Positions 8,486 to 17,682 of a DNA stretch of 55,146 nucleotides are shown in pieces (position 1 is the stretch's first letter; every line of letters begins with the position of its first letter). The notes beneath the pieces were generated by a model, which made no database searches, was not told the origin of the DNA, and saw only the letters and a list, made by a program, of their open reading frames with translations. The DNA is from Bacteroidales bacterium (GTDB lineage Bacteria; Bacteroidota; Bacteroidia; Bacteroidales; JAFGXI01), in assembly GCA_016936665.1 (NCBI GenBank), contig JAFGXI010000025.1, positions 1 through 55,146 on the forward strand, written 5' to 3'. A program made the position numbers and the translations under genes.

Positions 8486-9501
8486 TTTAATTTAACATGA
8501 GGCTTAATTCTTTTTAAACCTTCCTGTGCTAATGTGTTTTGAGGATCTAATTTAACTGCTGTTTGATATTCAACAAATGCATCGTTATATTTTTTAAGGA
8601 GTTCTAAAGCATAACCTTTATTTGTGTATGCCTCCGAATAATTATAATCTACAGCGATGGCTTTATCGAAATACATTATTGCAGTATCTAAATCATTGGA
8701 ATATAACAAATAGATATAACCAATATTATGGTATGATGTCGAAAAAGTTGAGTCGATGTGGTTTAAAATGTAAAAATACTGATCGATAGCTTTTGAAAAT
8801 TCTTTGTGATTTTGGTAATGTAATGCCAAGTCGTAATGAGCAAAAGCATTTAACGAATCGTATCGTATTGCGTTTTTATAAAAAGTTCGAGCAAGCGTAT
8901 CGTTTATTTGATCGTAATAAAGCCCCATTTGTATATATGCATCGATGTATTCCGGATTTTTTTCTATTGCCTTGTATAATTCTTGAATGGCTCTATTCGT
9001 ATCGCCTGTTTCGATATAATTAATCGACTTATAAAAGTACGCTTTTGCAAAATTTGGATCTACAGAAAGGGCTTGATTGAAAAATTCGAAAGACTTCAAA
9101 TGATCCTCTATCAATAAATATAGCATTCCCATTTTAAACAACGCGTAGGTACTATTCGGATCAATTTTTAGTGCGACCTCAAGCTGTTGACGAGCATTCT
9201 CCGACTCGCCCTTCAGCAAATACAAATCGCTAAGGTTCACAAACCAATTTAAACTATCGCCTTGTAATTTTATTGCTTGTTTGTAATCTTTTATCGCATT
9301 ATCAATTTTATTTAAATTGATGTACTGTTGAGCTCTTGCTCGATAAAGGTACGCATTGGTCGAGTCAATTTTAAGGATAGAATCCATTTCTGATATAGAA
9401 AGTCGATCGATTTTTTGAATATCTATCTTTATTTCATTTGAGGTACAAGAAGAAATAAATAATATAATCACGCTGATGAAAATAAATGCGATAAGTTTCA
9501 T
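8482..9501 (-). CDS. TPR-repeat lipoprotein
   Basis: A 339-residue lipoprotein with a signal of the form MKLIAFIFISVIILFISSC (lipid Cys at about 19) followed by roughly eight tetratricopeptide repeats. Examples are AYLYRARAQQYINLNKIDNAIKDY, AYFYKSINYIETGDTNRAIQELYKA and AYTNKGYALELLKKYNDAFVEY. TPR arrays act as protein-binding scaffolds; the partner is unknown. The ATG at 9501 sits exactly at the signal peptide; a non-standard ATT two codons upstream is rejected. The 3' end converges on comF with overlapping stop codons in the palindrome TTAA. It lies next to the cytochrome gene but behind that gene's terminator. Confidence 0.85.
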   Translation of the reverse strand: MKLIAFIFISVIILFISSCTSNEIKIDIQKIDRLSISEMDSILKIDSTNAYLYRARAQQYINLNKIDNAIKDYKQAIKLQGDSLNWFVNLSDLYLLKGESENARQQLEVALKIDPNSTYALFKMGMLYLLIEDHLKSFEFFNQALSVDPNFAKAYFYKSINYIETGDTNRAIQELYKAIEKNPEYIDAYIQMGLYYDQINDTLARTFYKNAIRYDSLNAFAHYDLALHYQNHKEFSKAIDQYFYILNHIDSTFSTSYHNIGYIYLLYSNDLDTAIMYFDKAIAVDYNYSEAYTNKGYALELLKKYNDAFVEYQTAVKLDPQNTLAQEGLKRIKPHVKLN

Positions 9502-9549
9502 GGTCAATTTTACAAATTAGAGGAGCAAAGATATAATAACGAGACGAGA

Positions 9550-9584
9550 AACAAAAAACGGCCGTTGAACAAACAACGACCGTT
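9550..9584 (-). terminator. terminator of the cytochrome gene
   Basis: On the minus strand an imperfect 11-base stem (AACGG and CGTTG paired with CAACG and CCGTT, with one mismatch) is followed by a run of T residues. It lies 22 bases beyond the cytochrome stop codon. Confidence 0.7.
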
Positions 9585-9605
9585 AAGACTTTACATAGTG
9601 TTATT

Positions 9606-10082
9606 TTACATTTTTGCAGTAGCAATATCTTCCATTGTTATAGAACCTTCGTTGCCCCAAGAAGAGTAAACATAATTCATAACTTGGAAAAGTTCATCAT
9701 CAGTCATTGGAACAGGAGCCATTACCGAATTGAATTTATTACCATTAACAGTAATTTCGCCTTGCAAACCATGAATAGTAGCTTTTATAGATGCTGTTTT
9801 ATCTGCAAGATAATCAGATTTAGCAAGAGGAGGAAATGCATTTGGAACACCCTCTCCATTTTCCTGATGACATACTTTGCATTTTGCATCGAATAAAGCT
9901 TTGCCTTGCTCAGCATTATACTCTATAGCTGCAACAGGTGCTTCTTCAGCAACAGGAGCCTCTTCAACGGTAGGCTCTACTTGAGCCTCTGTAGCTTCAT
10001 GTGCATTCCCTCCACAAGAGCTTAAGAAAAACATCCCAAATGCCAACGACACGCCTAATAGTTTTAGTGTAACTTTTTTCAT
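9606..10082 (-). CDS. class I c-type cytochrome lipoprotein
   Basis: A 158-residue lipid-anchored cytochrome. The lipid Cys is C23 (FFLSSC). Residues 30-50 are an acidic, Ala/Pro-rich tether. The single haem site CxxCH is C68-C71-H72 (CKVCH), and M121 in NSVMAPVPMTDDEL is the likely sixth ligand. FPPLAKSDYL and FQVMNYVYSSWGN are typical of small c-type cytochromes linked to nitrite or nitric-oxide reductases and terminal oxidases. The electron partner cannot be named from context because no oxidase gene is adjacent. It is a single-gene unit with its own terminator. Confidence 0.92.
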   Translation of the reverse strand: MKKVTLKLLGVSLAFGMFFLSSCGGNAHEATEAQVEPTVEEAPVAEEAPVAAIEYNAEQGKALFDAKCKVCHQENGEGVPNAFPPLAKSDYLADKTASIKATIHGLQGEITVNGNKFNSVMAPVPMTDDELFQVMNYVYSSWGNEGSITMEDIATAKM

Positions 10083-10267
10083 TGAACTAAATTTAAAGAT
10101 TATAAAAAATTATTTTGTACATAGGTCGTATCAAATATAAACATTCTTTTTTTCCCTATGTGCTTTTAAACGTACATTATTTCAAACTTTTTTTATCGCA
10201 CCTACTAAATCGGTAGTTGTATACAGGATATTTATTTGTCTGTTTATGAAATGAGCTTTAGTTTAAT

Positions 10268-10275
10268 TACCTTTG
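10268..10275 (+). promoter_or_regulatory. putative -7 element TACCTTTG
   Basis: The octamer matches TAnnTTTG and lies 46 bases before the ATG at 10322, a plausible distance for the promoter of the 10322-13056 gene run. No -33 TTG is seen at 19-20 bases. Confidence 0.45.
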
Positions 10276-10321
10276 TGGCTGAATTATTTAAAGTGTATAT
10301 TCGAAAAACGACCAAAAATCG

Positions 10322-11731
10322 ATGAAAAAAGGAGTACAGTTAACCACCAAACGTAAAGCTTTAGATATCAATCTAACATCAGATATTTATGGCACTTTAG
10401 CTGAAATTGGCGGTGGACAAGAAGTGGCACGTGCATTTTTTCAAGCCGGAGGCGCTTCGGGCACAATAGCCAAGAGCATTTCTGCATACGACAAAACATT
10501 TTCCGATCACTTATATAACAACAACGAACCCGGCAGATACGTTTCGGAAGAACGTTTACATTTAATGCTCGATCAAGAATTCAATCAATTGGTTCAAATT
10601 TTAGATAAAGAAAAATACGAAAACACTCGATATTTTGTTTTTGCTGATACTGTTGAAACATTAAACTACTCAAAAACCAACCAAGGGCATGGATGGCTAG
10701 GGGTCAAATTTCAACTACACCCTAACCAAGAAGCAAATTACGTAATTATTCACGTCAACCTCAAAGAAAACGATCAACTTCTCCAACAATACACTCTCGG
10801 AACACTCGGTGTAAATCTTATTTATGCCTGTTTTAATTACACCGAAAACGCCGATCGCTTTATTTTATCTTTGCTTGATAATCTCGATACCGACCGTGCC
10901 GACATTAATATGGTAAAAATGCAGGGGCAAAATTTAGAACACATCGACAATCGATTGTTAAGTGTGAAATTGGTTAAAAATTGTATGACCAATGCTACTA
11001 TGTTCGATAAAAATGGCGATGTAAAGCAACCTGCGGATATGTTATACAAAAAGAATGTGCTCGCATTTAGAGGAAGTTTCAGACCTATTACATATGCCGG
11101 TCTAGATATGCTTAAAACCAGCTTCGAGCTTTTTCGTCGAGATAGAATGTACGATCCGGAAAATACACTTAGCATGTGCGAAATAACTGTTAACAATTTA
11201 CTTTACGAAGGCGATTTCGATGAAAAAGACTTCCTCGACCGAGTTGACTTGCTAAATGCCGTAGGACTAAACGTAATGATTTCGAATTTTAGAGAATATT
11301 ATAGATTATCTCAATATTTTTCGCAGTTTAAAATTCAGAAATTGAGAATAGTCATGGGGGTGAGCACAATCTTCAACATCTTTAATAAAGATTATTACAG
11401 CAGCATGAAAGGTGGCATAATGGAAGCCTTTGGAAAATTATTTTACAATAACCTTAAGTTATACATTTATCCTGCCCTTAAAGATGATGGAGAATTGTTA
11501 ACTACCGAAAATATTGAGATTCCCAAAGGGCTTAAATATTTGTACAAACATCTGACTTGCAATAGAATGATAGTAGATGTACCTAATGCCGACAAAGACA
11601 CTATGAAAATATACTCAAGAAAAGTATTTGAATTAATTAACAACAACGATTCTATGTGGGAGTCGATGGTGCCTGACTTTGTGGCTAAAATTATTAAAGA
11701 AAGAGAATTATTTGGATATAAAAAGCAATAA
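10322..11731 (+). CDS. conserved Bacteroidota protein of unknown function
   Basis: A 469-residue soluble protein with no signal peptide or membrane segment. I recognise the start (TTKRKALDINL, then YGTLAEIGGGQEVARAFFQAGG, then GTIAKSISAYDKTFSDHLY) as a widely conserved Bacteroidota family, but I know of no tested function. The later part has a Rossmann-like or alpha/beta look (DVLNAVGLNVMISNF region, then LRIVMGVSTIFNIF). The first 50 residues are rich in Gly and conserved polar residues and could form a nucleotide or phosphate site, which is inference. The deoC gene starts four bases after the stop codon, so the two are probably co-transcribed, which may point to nucleoside or pentose phosphate metabolism. 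Confidence 0.8.
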   Translation: MKKGVQLTTKRKALDINLTSDIYGTLAEIGGGQEVARAFFQAGGASGTIAKSISAYDKTFSDHLYNNNEPGRYVSEERLHLMLDQEFNQLVQILDKEKYENTRYFVFADTVETLNYSKTNQGHGWLGVKFQLHPNQEANYVIIHVNLKENDQLLQQYTLGTLGVNLIYACFNYTENADRFILSLLDNLDTDRADINMVKMQGQNLEHIDNRLLSVKLVKNCMTNATMFDKNGDVKQPADMLYKKNVLAFRGSFRPITYAGLDMLKTSFELFRRDRMYDPENTLSMCEITVNNLLYEGDFDEKDFLDRVDLLNAVGLNVMISNFREYYRLSQYFSQFKIQKLRIVMGVSTIFNIFNKDYYSSMKGGIMEAFGKLFYNNLKLYIYPALKDDGELLTTENIEIPKGLKYLYKHLTCNRMIVDVPNADKDTMKIYSRKVFELINNNDSMWESMVPDFVAKIIKERELFGYKKQ

Positions 11732-11735
11732 AAAC

Positions 11736-12596
11736 ATGAGAAAATTCGATTTAAAAGTCGTCCAGCAAGATATCAAAACCATTATAGATCAGTCTCAAGA
11801 TTTATACAACAGTAAAACTTTAAAAAATATTTTTAGTTTAATTGATTTAACTTCATTAAAATCAACTGATCATTCCACATCAATTAAAAGTATGGTCGAG
11901 AAGGTCAATCGTTTTTCTGAATTTTACCCGGAGATGCCATCGGTTGCCGCTATTTGTGTTTATCCTAATATGGTAGAAACAGTACGCAAAAATCTTAAAA
12001 TCGACGACATACAATTAGCAGCTGTTTCGGCCGGTTTCCCATCTTCTCAAACCTTTACATCGATAAAAGCTGCCGAAACAGAAATTGCCGTCGAAAAAGG
12101 AGCCGACGAAATTGATATTGTCATTGCGCTTGGCGCTTTTTTAAATAAAGAGTTTGATTTTGTTGCAGACGAAATTAGCATTGTAAAAAGCGTAATGGCC
12201 GATGCTCACCTTAAAGTAATACTCGAATCCGGCTTGATACCAGACTTAAATCAAGTATACCAAGCCAGTATGTTATCGATTAATGCCGGCGCCGATTTTA
12301 TAAAAACTTCGACAGGTAAAGAAAATCCGGCAGCCACTTTAGAAGCTATTTATGCGATGTGTCATGCAATTGCCGATCATTATAAATCGACCGGTAAAAA
12401 AATAGGTTTAAAACCCGCAGGTGGGATATCCAACAGTAAAGAAGCCATAGCTTTTTATGCCGTTGTTAAACATATACTTGGCGAAGAATGGTTGAATAAT
12501 TCACTCTTTAGAATTGGCGCCAGCAAATTGGCCAACGATATCATTCATGCGATAGAAAACATAGAAAATAAAACGATAAGCAAAGATTACTTTTAA
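11736..12596 (+). CDS. deoC: deoxyribose-phosphate aldolase
   Basis: A 286-residue class I aldolase that cleaves 2-deoxyribose 5-phosphate to acetaldehyde and glyceraldehyde 3-phosphate in deoxynucleoside breakdown. The Schiff-base Lys is K190 in GADFIKTSTGK, the proton-relay Lys is K226 in LKPAGG, and the paired Asp is D127 in ADEIDIVI. The N-terminal extension of about 30 residues before the barrel is usual for this branch. The ATG at 11736 is chosen; a TTG further upstream would overlap the preceding gene by more than 50 bases. It is followed after 16 bases by rpiB. Confidence 0.96.
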   Translation: MRKFDLKVVQQDIKTIIDQSQDLYNSKTLKNIFSLIDLTSLKSTDHSTSIKSMVEKVNRFSEFYPEMPSVAAICVYPNMVETVRKNLKIDDIQLAAVSAGFPSSQTFTSIKAAETEIAVEKGADEIDIVIALGAFLNKEFDFVADEISIVKSVMADAHLKVILESGLIPDLNQVYQASMLSINAGADFIKTSTGKENPAATLEAIYAMCHAIADHYKSTGKKIGLKPAGGISNSKEAIAFYAVVKHILGEEWLNNSLFRIGASKLANDIIHAIENIENKTISKDYF

Positions 12597-12612
12597 TTAT
12601 AATTATTTTAAA

Positions 12613-13056
12613 ATGACAAAACCACCTTCATTAGCAGTAGCTTGCGATCATGCAGGATTTGAACACAAAGAAGCATTGGTACAATGGCTCCAAGAGCTAG
12701 GACATGCTGTGAAAGATTACGGGACTTACTCATCGGAAAGTAGCGATTATCCTGACTTTGCACACCCAATGGCCTATGCCGTTGAAGAAGGCCGGTACGA
12801 ATTAGGCATTTCTTTATGTGGTAGTGGCAACGGAATAAATATGGTAGCAAACAAACACCAAGGCATTCGATCTGCTTTATGTTGGAAACCTGAATTGGCA
12901 AGTTTAGCCAAACAACATAATAACGCAAATGTTTGTGCTGTTCCTGCAAGATTTGTAACGCTCGACGAAGCCAAAGCAATTATTACAGCGTTTCTTAATG
13001 CAGAGTTCGAAGGAGGACGACATCAAAGAAGGATCGATAAAATTCCCCTTAGCTAA
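12613..13056 (+). CDS. rpiB: ribose-5-phosphate isomerase B
   Basis: A 147-residue LacA/RpiB-family isomerase that interconverts ribose 5-phosphate and ribulose 5-phosphate. The substrate-site CDHAG is at residues 11-15, and the active Cys is C69 in SLCGSGNGINMVANK, whose following loop binds the phosphate and stabilises the enediolate. EGGRHQRRIDKI near the C-terminus holds the conserved Arg and His contacts. The length is usual. Placement after deoC joins deoxypentose and pentose phosphate use in one operon. Confidence 0.95.
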   Translation: MTKPPSLAVACDHAGFEHKEALVQWLQELGHAVKDYGTYSSESSDYPDFAHPMAYAVEEGRYELGISLCGSGNGINMVANKHQGIRSALCWKPELASLAKQHNNANVCAVPARFVTLDEAKAIITAFLNAEFEGGRHQRRIDKIPLS

Positions 13057-13159
13057 ATAATAACAATTGAGAAATATCAATTTATTTTGTATCAGTTTAT
13101 AATAAATACATTAGTTTTAAGTTATACACAAACTAATGCTTTAGCTTAAGTCAAAACAT

Positions 13160-15898
13160 TTGAAATATCAATATAAAATACTCCCCCTTTTTGTTGCTGT
13201 AATCCTTTTATGGGCTTGTTCGACCAAAAAAAACACAGGTTTCCGACGAGCGTATCATAACATGAATGCACGCTACAATGCTTACTTCAATGGTAAAGAA
13301 AGTTATAAAGAAGGTGTGCATTATATGGAAAATAATCTTCAAGACGATTATTCAGATATTTTAAATGTGTTCCTTTACGACGATGCTTCTGCGGGTAGTA
13401 CAGGCAGTCAAATGCAAAGAGCAGAGCAAAAAGCTGCAAAAGTGATTAAAAAACACTCCATCACAGCAAAGCCGAAACGAAAAAAAGGGACTAAAACCGA
13501 CAAAGAAAAAGCTTTTTATGAGTTAAAAGAGTACAATAAATGGGTAGATAACTCCTACCTGTTAATGGGAAAAGCATACTTTGTAGAGAAAAATTATAAA
13601 GAAGCCGAAATAAATTTTACATGGATTTTATCGGAATATCCAACTATGGAGTCGAGGTTCGATGCTATGATATGGCTGGCTAGAACTTACATCCAAAAGA
13701 AACAATACGATAAAGCACTAGATTATCTTCAGCGAGTCGAGGCGGAAAAAGAATTCCCCGAAAAGCGACTCAACTCACAATTGTTTACCACCTATGCCGA
13801 TTTATACATCAAACAAAAACGATACAACGAAGCTATTCCTTGGCTAGAAATGGCCATCCAAGAAAAAGATAAAAAATTATACAAAAGGCGATATAAATAT
13901 ATTATTGCTCAGATTTACCAAAAAGAAGGTCAAGATCAAAAAGCAGTCGAAATGTACAAAGAGGTAATTAAAATGCATCCTCCTTACCAAATGGAATTTT
14001 CGGCAAAAATAAATTCCGCCGGACTGTTCGATAAAAACTCTGGCGACAGTAAAACAATTAGAAAATATCTCGATAAAATGATAAGAGACGAGAAAAACAA
14101 AGACTTTCTCGACCAAATCTATTATGCCATTGCCCAAATCGATATGAAAGAAAATCTAGTAGACGATGGCATTGAACATTATCAGTTATCGGCTCAGAAA
14201 AGCGTTTCAAACAACAATCAAAAAGGGAAGTCTTATTTAGCATTGGGCGATATTTACTTTCAGAAGCTCAAATATGTTGAAGCCAATGCGTATTACGATT
14301 CTTCAAGTATGTTTTTATCGAAAAGTAACGATCGATACGAAGAAGTTGTGGCAAGAGCAAAAAATTTAGGAGAACTCGTCGGATATATTAAAACTATTGA
14401 ATTGCAAGACAGCTTGTTAAATTTGGCGACCATGCCAGATGGACAGCGAAATAAAATAATTGCCGAAATCATCAACAAAGTAATAGAAGACGAAAGAAAA
14501 AAAGCTGAAGAAGAACGCCAACGTCAATTAGACATCGCGCAATACAACGAAAACAATAGATTTGGCAACAACAATAGTACTTCTGGAGGAAAATGGTACT
14601 TCTATAACCCTGCTGCCATAGGTATGGGTCAAGCCGATTTCGTTCGAAAATGGGGTCAACGTAGGTTAGAAGATAATTGGAGAAGAAAGAATAAAACCAT
14701 CAATGAATTTGCTATATCTGAAAATGGAGAAATTGTTGAGGGTACCGATACAACTCAACAAAAGATCGATTTAAAAAGTAGAGATTATTACTTAAGTCAG
14801 TTACCAATGACTGATTCTGCACAAGTTGCCAGTAAAAATGCCATTGAGGAAGCGACTTATCGTCTTGCCAAAGTATATAGAGAACGATTTGTCGATTACG
14901 ACAAATCAATCGACACCTATTTAAGTTTAATTGATCGATTTCCTGAAACCGAATATAAACTGGAAGCTTACTACCAACTTTACCAATTGTATCAGCTCCA
15001 AAAGCAAACCAGCCTTGCCGAAAAATATAAAGATTTGATCTTAAGTCAATATCCTAATAGCACCCCTGCAAAAATCCTTACCGATCCTAATTATCTGGCA
15101 AAACAAGAATCCGAAAAAAATAAAACAAAAGATATTTACGAAAAAACATATCAAGCTTTTCAAGCTAAAGACTATAATAAAGTAATCGCATTCACGCAAC
15201 ATATCGAAAAAGAAAATCCGGAATCGCCATACATCGCTAAATATAAAATTTTAAAAGCACAAGCTATTGGAGCCACCGGCAATGTAGATTTAATGAAATC
15301 GGAGCTGAACAATGTGGTAAAAAATTATCCGGAGTCCGACGAACAAGCCTTAGCCGAATTTATGATCGACAGAATTAACTCAGGTGGATTTAAAAACTTT
15401 ACCGTTGAAGGTCAAACAGCTTACGCCGATAATAGCAACGCATCGAATAACGTTAATAACAACAATTCGAACAACGGCAATCAAACACAAGAAGTCATTG
15501 CAGAGATAGAAGAAATAGCTCCGGAGAATCTTTACGAATACGATCCTAATGCTCCACATTTATACATTATGGCAGCAACAGGCAAGATATCGGACTTAAA
15601 TCGACTCAAGTATAACATTATAAAGTACAATTTAGATTATTTCTTAATGTTCGACTTTAAAGTGTCCGACAGAAAATTAACCAATAACACAAAACTTATT
15701 CTTGTTAAACCTTTGAATGACAGCAAAGAAGCATACAAGTATTTGAAATTGATACGAAAAAATAAAGACGTATACAGTGAATTCAACAGTTTAGAAATGC
15801 AACAAATGATTATTTCTGAACATAATTTGAATATTCTACTTAAAGATAAAGACCTAAATCGTTATCTTATGTTTTTCGAGCAGAATTACACCAAGTAA
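13160..15898 (+). CDS. sprE: SprE/PorW-like T9SS TPR lipoprotein
   Basis: A 912-residue lipoprotein homologous to SprE of Flavobacterium and PorW of Porphyromonas, needed for T9SS secretion and gliding. The signal ends at the lipid Cys C20 (VILLWAC), followed by STKKNTGFRRAYHNMNARYNAYFNGKESYKEG, the hallmark start of the mature protein. TPR repeats run from about residue 135 to 400 (SYLLMGKAYFVEKNYKEAEINFTWIL, then YDKALDYLQRVEA), with more in 590-740. A basic or Asn-rich linker (about 455-560) and an Asn/Ser-rich stretch near residue 760 separate the parts, and the last 120 residues form a small alpha/beta domain. The start is a TTG at 13160, since no ATG occurs before the signal peptide ends. 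PorW is known to link the PorK/N ring side to the translocon. porX follows after 33 bases. Confidence 0.9.
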   Translation: MKYQYKILPLFVAVILLWACSTKKNTGFRRAYHNMNARYNAYFNGKESYKEGVHYMENNLQDDYSDILNVFLYDDASAGSTGSQMQRAEQKAAKVIKKHSITAKPKRKKGTKTDKEKAFYELKEYNKWVDNSYLLMGKAYFVEKNYKEAEINFTWILSEYPTMESRFDAMIWLARTYIQKKQYDKALDYLQRVEAEKEFPEKRLNSQLFTTYADLYIKQKRYNEAIPWLEMAIQEKDKKLYKRRYKYIIAQIYQKEGQDQKAVEMYKEVIKMHPPYQMEFSAKINSAGLFDKNSGDSKTIRKYLDKMIRDEKNKDFLDQIYYAIAQIDMKENLVDDGIEHYQLSAQKSVSNNNQKGKSYLALGDIYFQKLKYVEANAYYDSSSMFLSKSNDRYEEVVARAKNLGELVGYIKTIELQDSLLNLATMPDGQRNKIIAEIINKVIEDERKKAEEERQRQLDIAQYNENNRFGNNNSTSGGKWYFYNPAAIGMGQADFVRKWGQRRLEDNWRRKNKTINEFAISENGEIVEGTDTTQQKIDLKSRDYYLSQLPMTDSAQVASKNAIEEATYRLAKVYRERFVDYDKSIDTYLSLIDRFPETEYKLEAYYQLYQLYQLQKQTSLAEKYKDLILSQYPNSTPAKILTDPNYLAKQESEKNKTKDIYEKTYQAFQAKDYNKVIAFTQHIEKENPESPYIAKYKILKAQAIGATGNVDLMKSELNNVVKNYPESDEQALAEFMIDRINSGGFKNFTVEGQTAYADNSNASNNVNNNNSNNGNQTQEVIAEIEEIAPENLYEYDPNAPHLYIMAATGKISDLNRLKYNIIKYNLDYFLMFDFKVSDRKLTNNTKLILVKPLNDSKEAYKYLKLIRKNKDVYSEFNSLEMQQMIISEHNLNILLKDKDLNRYLMFFEQNYTK

Positions 15899-15931
15899 TT
15901 CAGAATGTTAATCGTTTAAACTAACTTTCTA

Positions 15932-17482
15932 ATGAATGCCATTAAAATTTTATGGGTTGATGATGAAATCGATTTGCTGAAACCTCATGTTTTATTTCTT
16001 GAAAATAAAGGCTATGAAGTAGCTACAATTAACAATGGCAGAGATGCTATCGATATAGTTCAGGAAAATAATTACGACATCATTTTTTTAGATGAAAATA
16101 TGCCTGGAATGTCTGGTATAGAGACCTTAAATGCAATAAAACGTATCAAATCGCAAATTCCAATAGTGATGATTACCAAAAGCGAAGAAGAAAACATCAT
16201 GGAAGAAGCAATTGGGTCTAACATTGCCGACTACCTAATAAAACCTGTTAAGCCCAATCAAGTGATATTGGCAATAAAGAAAAACGTACAAAAACAAGCC
16301 ATTGTAAGCGAAAAAACCTCATCGGCGTACCAACAGCGATTCCAACAAATTTTATCGGAAATCAATTTTGCCAATTCTTGCAACGAATGGAAAGATATAT
16401 ATAAAAAGATAGTATTCTGGGAACTTGAACTCGAAAAATCAGGATCAAACGTGATGGACGATGTGCTTCAGATGCAGAAACGAGAAGCAAATTTAGCTTT
16501 TGGTAAATTTATTCAGAGACATTATCTGGATTGGTTCGATGGAAATTCAGAAAAGCCCCTCATGTCGCCTAACATCATGAGTAAAGTAGTTTTCCCAAAA
16601 ATAAGTCAGCAAAAACCAACCATTTTTATTTTAATCGATAATCTTCGTTACGACCAGTGGAAAGTGATACAGAATAAAATCGCACCTTATTATAATACAG
16701 ACGAAGACGATCTTTACTATGCCATTTTACCAACAGCAACACAATACGCCCGTAATGCAATATTTGCAGGTTTAATGCCTTTAGAAATTGATAAAAAATT
16801 TCCAAACCTTTGGCTAAACGACGATGAAGAAGGAGGAAAAAATCAGCACGAAAAAGATCTTCTTATCGAGCAATTAAAACGACAAGGGCTTCCAACAGCT
16901 TTTTACTTCGACAAGATTTTCAATAATAAGCAAGGGCAGAAAATTGTAGATCATTACAAAGATCTTCTTAATTACGATTTATCGGTTTTAATTTTCAACT
17001 TCGTCGATATTTTGTCGCATGCACGTACTGATTCGAAAATGATTCGAGAATTAGCAGAGGATGAAGCCGCATATCGTTCACTTTCTCTATCATGGTTCGA
17101 GCATTCTCCATTGTTTGAATTGCTTAAATTGTTAAGTCAGCAAAACGTAAGAGTAGTTATAACAACCGACCACGGCACAACCCAAGTCACCGATGCCGTT
17201 AGAGTTATTGGCGATAAAAGCACTTCTACAAACTTACGATACAAAATGGGTCGTAATTTAGATTATAACCCCAAAGAAGTTATGGTTATAAAAAATCCAG
17301 CCGAGGCTCACCTACCAGCTTCGACGCTAACATCATCGTACATATTTGCCTTAAAAAACGATTTTTTGGTATATCCTAACAACTATAACCATTTTGTGAA
17401 TTACTATAAAAATACGTTTCAACACGGAGGCGTATCGATGGAGGAAATACTGGTTCCATTAATCACCTTATCGCCAAAATAA
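15932..17482 (+). CDS. porX: PorX-like T9SS response regulator with PglZ/alkaline phosphatase-type domain
   Basis: A 516-residue regulator. Residues 1-120 are a receiver domain with acidic D10-D11, phospho-acceptor D54 (IIFLDENMPG), switch T82 and K104. Helical linker residues 125-215 follow. The C-terminal part (about 220-510) is the PglZ/alkaline-phosphatase-like fold, with metal-site segments IFILIDNLRYDQW, the Thr in PTATQYARNAIFAGL, NFVDILSHAR and TTDHGTT. PorX pairs with the sensor kinase PorY and controls T9SS gene expression in Porphyromonas; the effector domain is a zinc phosphodiesterase in published work. It lies directly downstream of sprE/porW on the same strand. No porY or sigP gene is in the window. 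Confidence 0.93.
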   Translation: MNAIKILWVDDEIDLLKPHVLFLENKGYEVATINNGRDAIDIVQENNYDIIFLDENMPGMSGIETLNAIKRIKSQIPIVMITKSEEENIMEEAIGSNIADYLIKPVKPNQVILAIKKNVQKQAIVSEKTSSAYQQRFQQILSEINFANSCNEWKDIYKKIVFWELELEKSGSNVMDDVLQMQKREANLAFGKFIQRHYLDWFDGNSEKPLMSPNIMSKVVFPKISQQKPTIFILIDNLRYDQWKVIQNKIAPYYNTDEDDLYYAILPTATQYARNAIFAGLMPLEIDKKFPNLWLNDDEEGGKNQHEKDLLIEQLKRQGLPTAFYFDKIFNNKQGQKIVDHYKDLLNYDLSVLIFNFVDILSHARTDSKMIRELAEDEAAYRSLSLSWFEHSPLFELLKLLSQQNVRVVITTDHGTTQVTDAVRVIGDKSTSTNLRYKMGRNLDYNPKEVMVIKNPAEAHLPASTLTSSYIFALKNDFLVYPNNYNHFVNYYKNTFQHGGVSMEEILVPLITLSPK

Positions 17483-17499
17483 ATTTTTCAATTATTAAC

Positions 17500-17529
17500 T
17501 TGGAAAAATTAAAAAAAGATATATCTTTG
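17500..17529 (+). promoter_or_regulatory. promoter of tRNA-Pro
   Basis: TTG at 17500-17502, 19 bases, then TATCTTTG at 17522-17529 is an exact match to the Bacteroidota TTG-N19-TAnnTTTG promoter. The mature tRNA begins 22 bases further on. Confidence 0.8.
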
Positions 17530-17550
17530 CAACCTCATTTGAAATGAGCA

Positions 17551-17625
17551 CGGGGTGTGGCCCAGTCCGGTTAAGGCACCTGCTTTGGGAGCAGGGGATC
17601 GCAGGTTCGAATCCTGCCACCCCGA
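17551..17625 (+). tRNA. tRNA-Pro (anticodon TGG)
   Basis: The acceptor stem is CGGGGTG paired with CACCCCG, the anticodon stem CCTGC/GCAGG holds the loop TTTGGGA with anticodon TGG, and the T arm is GCAGG-TTCGAAT-CCTGC. The discriminator base is A. The 3' CCA is not encoded. A strong terminator follows after two bases. Confidence 0.96.
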
Positions 17626-17627
17626 CA

Positions 17628-17657
17628 AAAAGACTTTCGAAATTCGAAAGTCTTTTT
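17628..17657 (+). terminator. terminator of tRNA-Pro
   Basis: An 11-base stem AAAGACTTTCG/CGAAAGTCTTT around AAATT is followed by a T run. It begins right after the tRNA. Confidence 0.85.
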
Positions 17658-17682
17658 TATTTTCTGCTTTTAGATATCATAT

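Noticed and set aside
10837..11196. Minus-strand 119-codon frame under the 10322 gene
   Set aside because: A shadow of a conserved coding region; no start context or homology recognised.
11679..11735. Upstream TTG start for DeoC
   Set aside because: It would overlap the preceding gene by over 50 bases and adds residues with no homology; the ATG at 11736 fits.
12608..12979. Minus-strand 123-codon frame under rpiB
   Set aside because: rpiB is unmistakable on the other strand; this frame has no known domain or signal.
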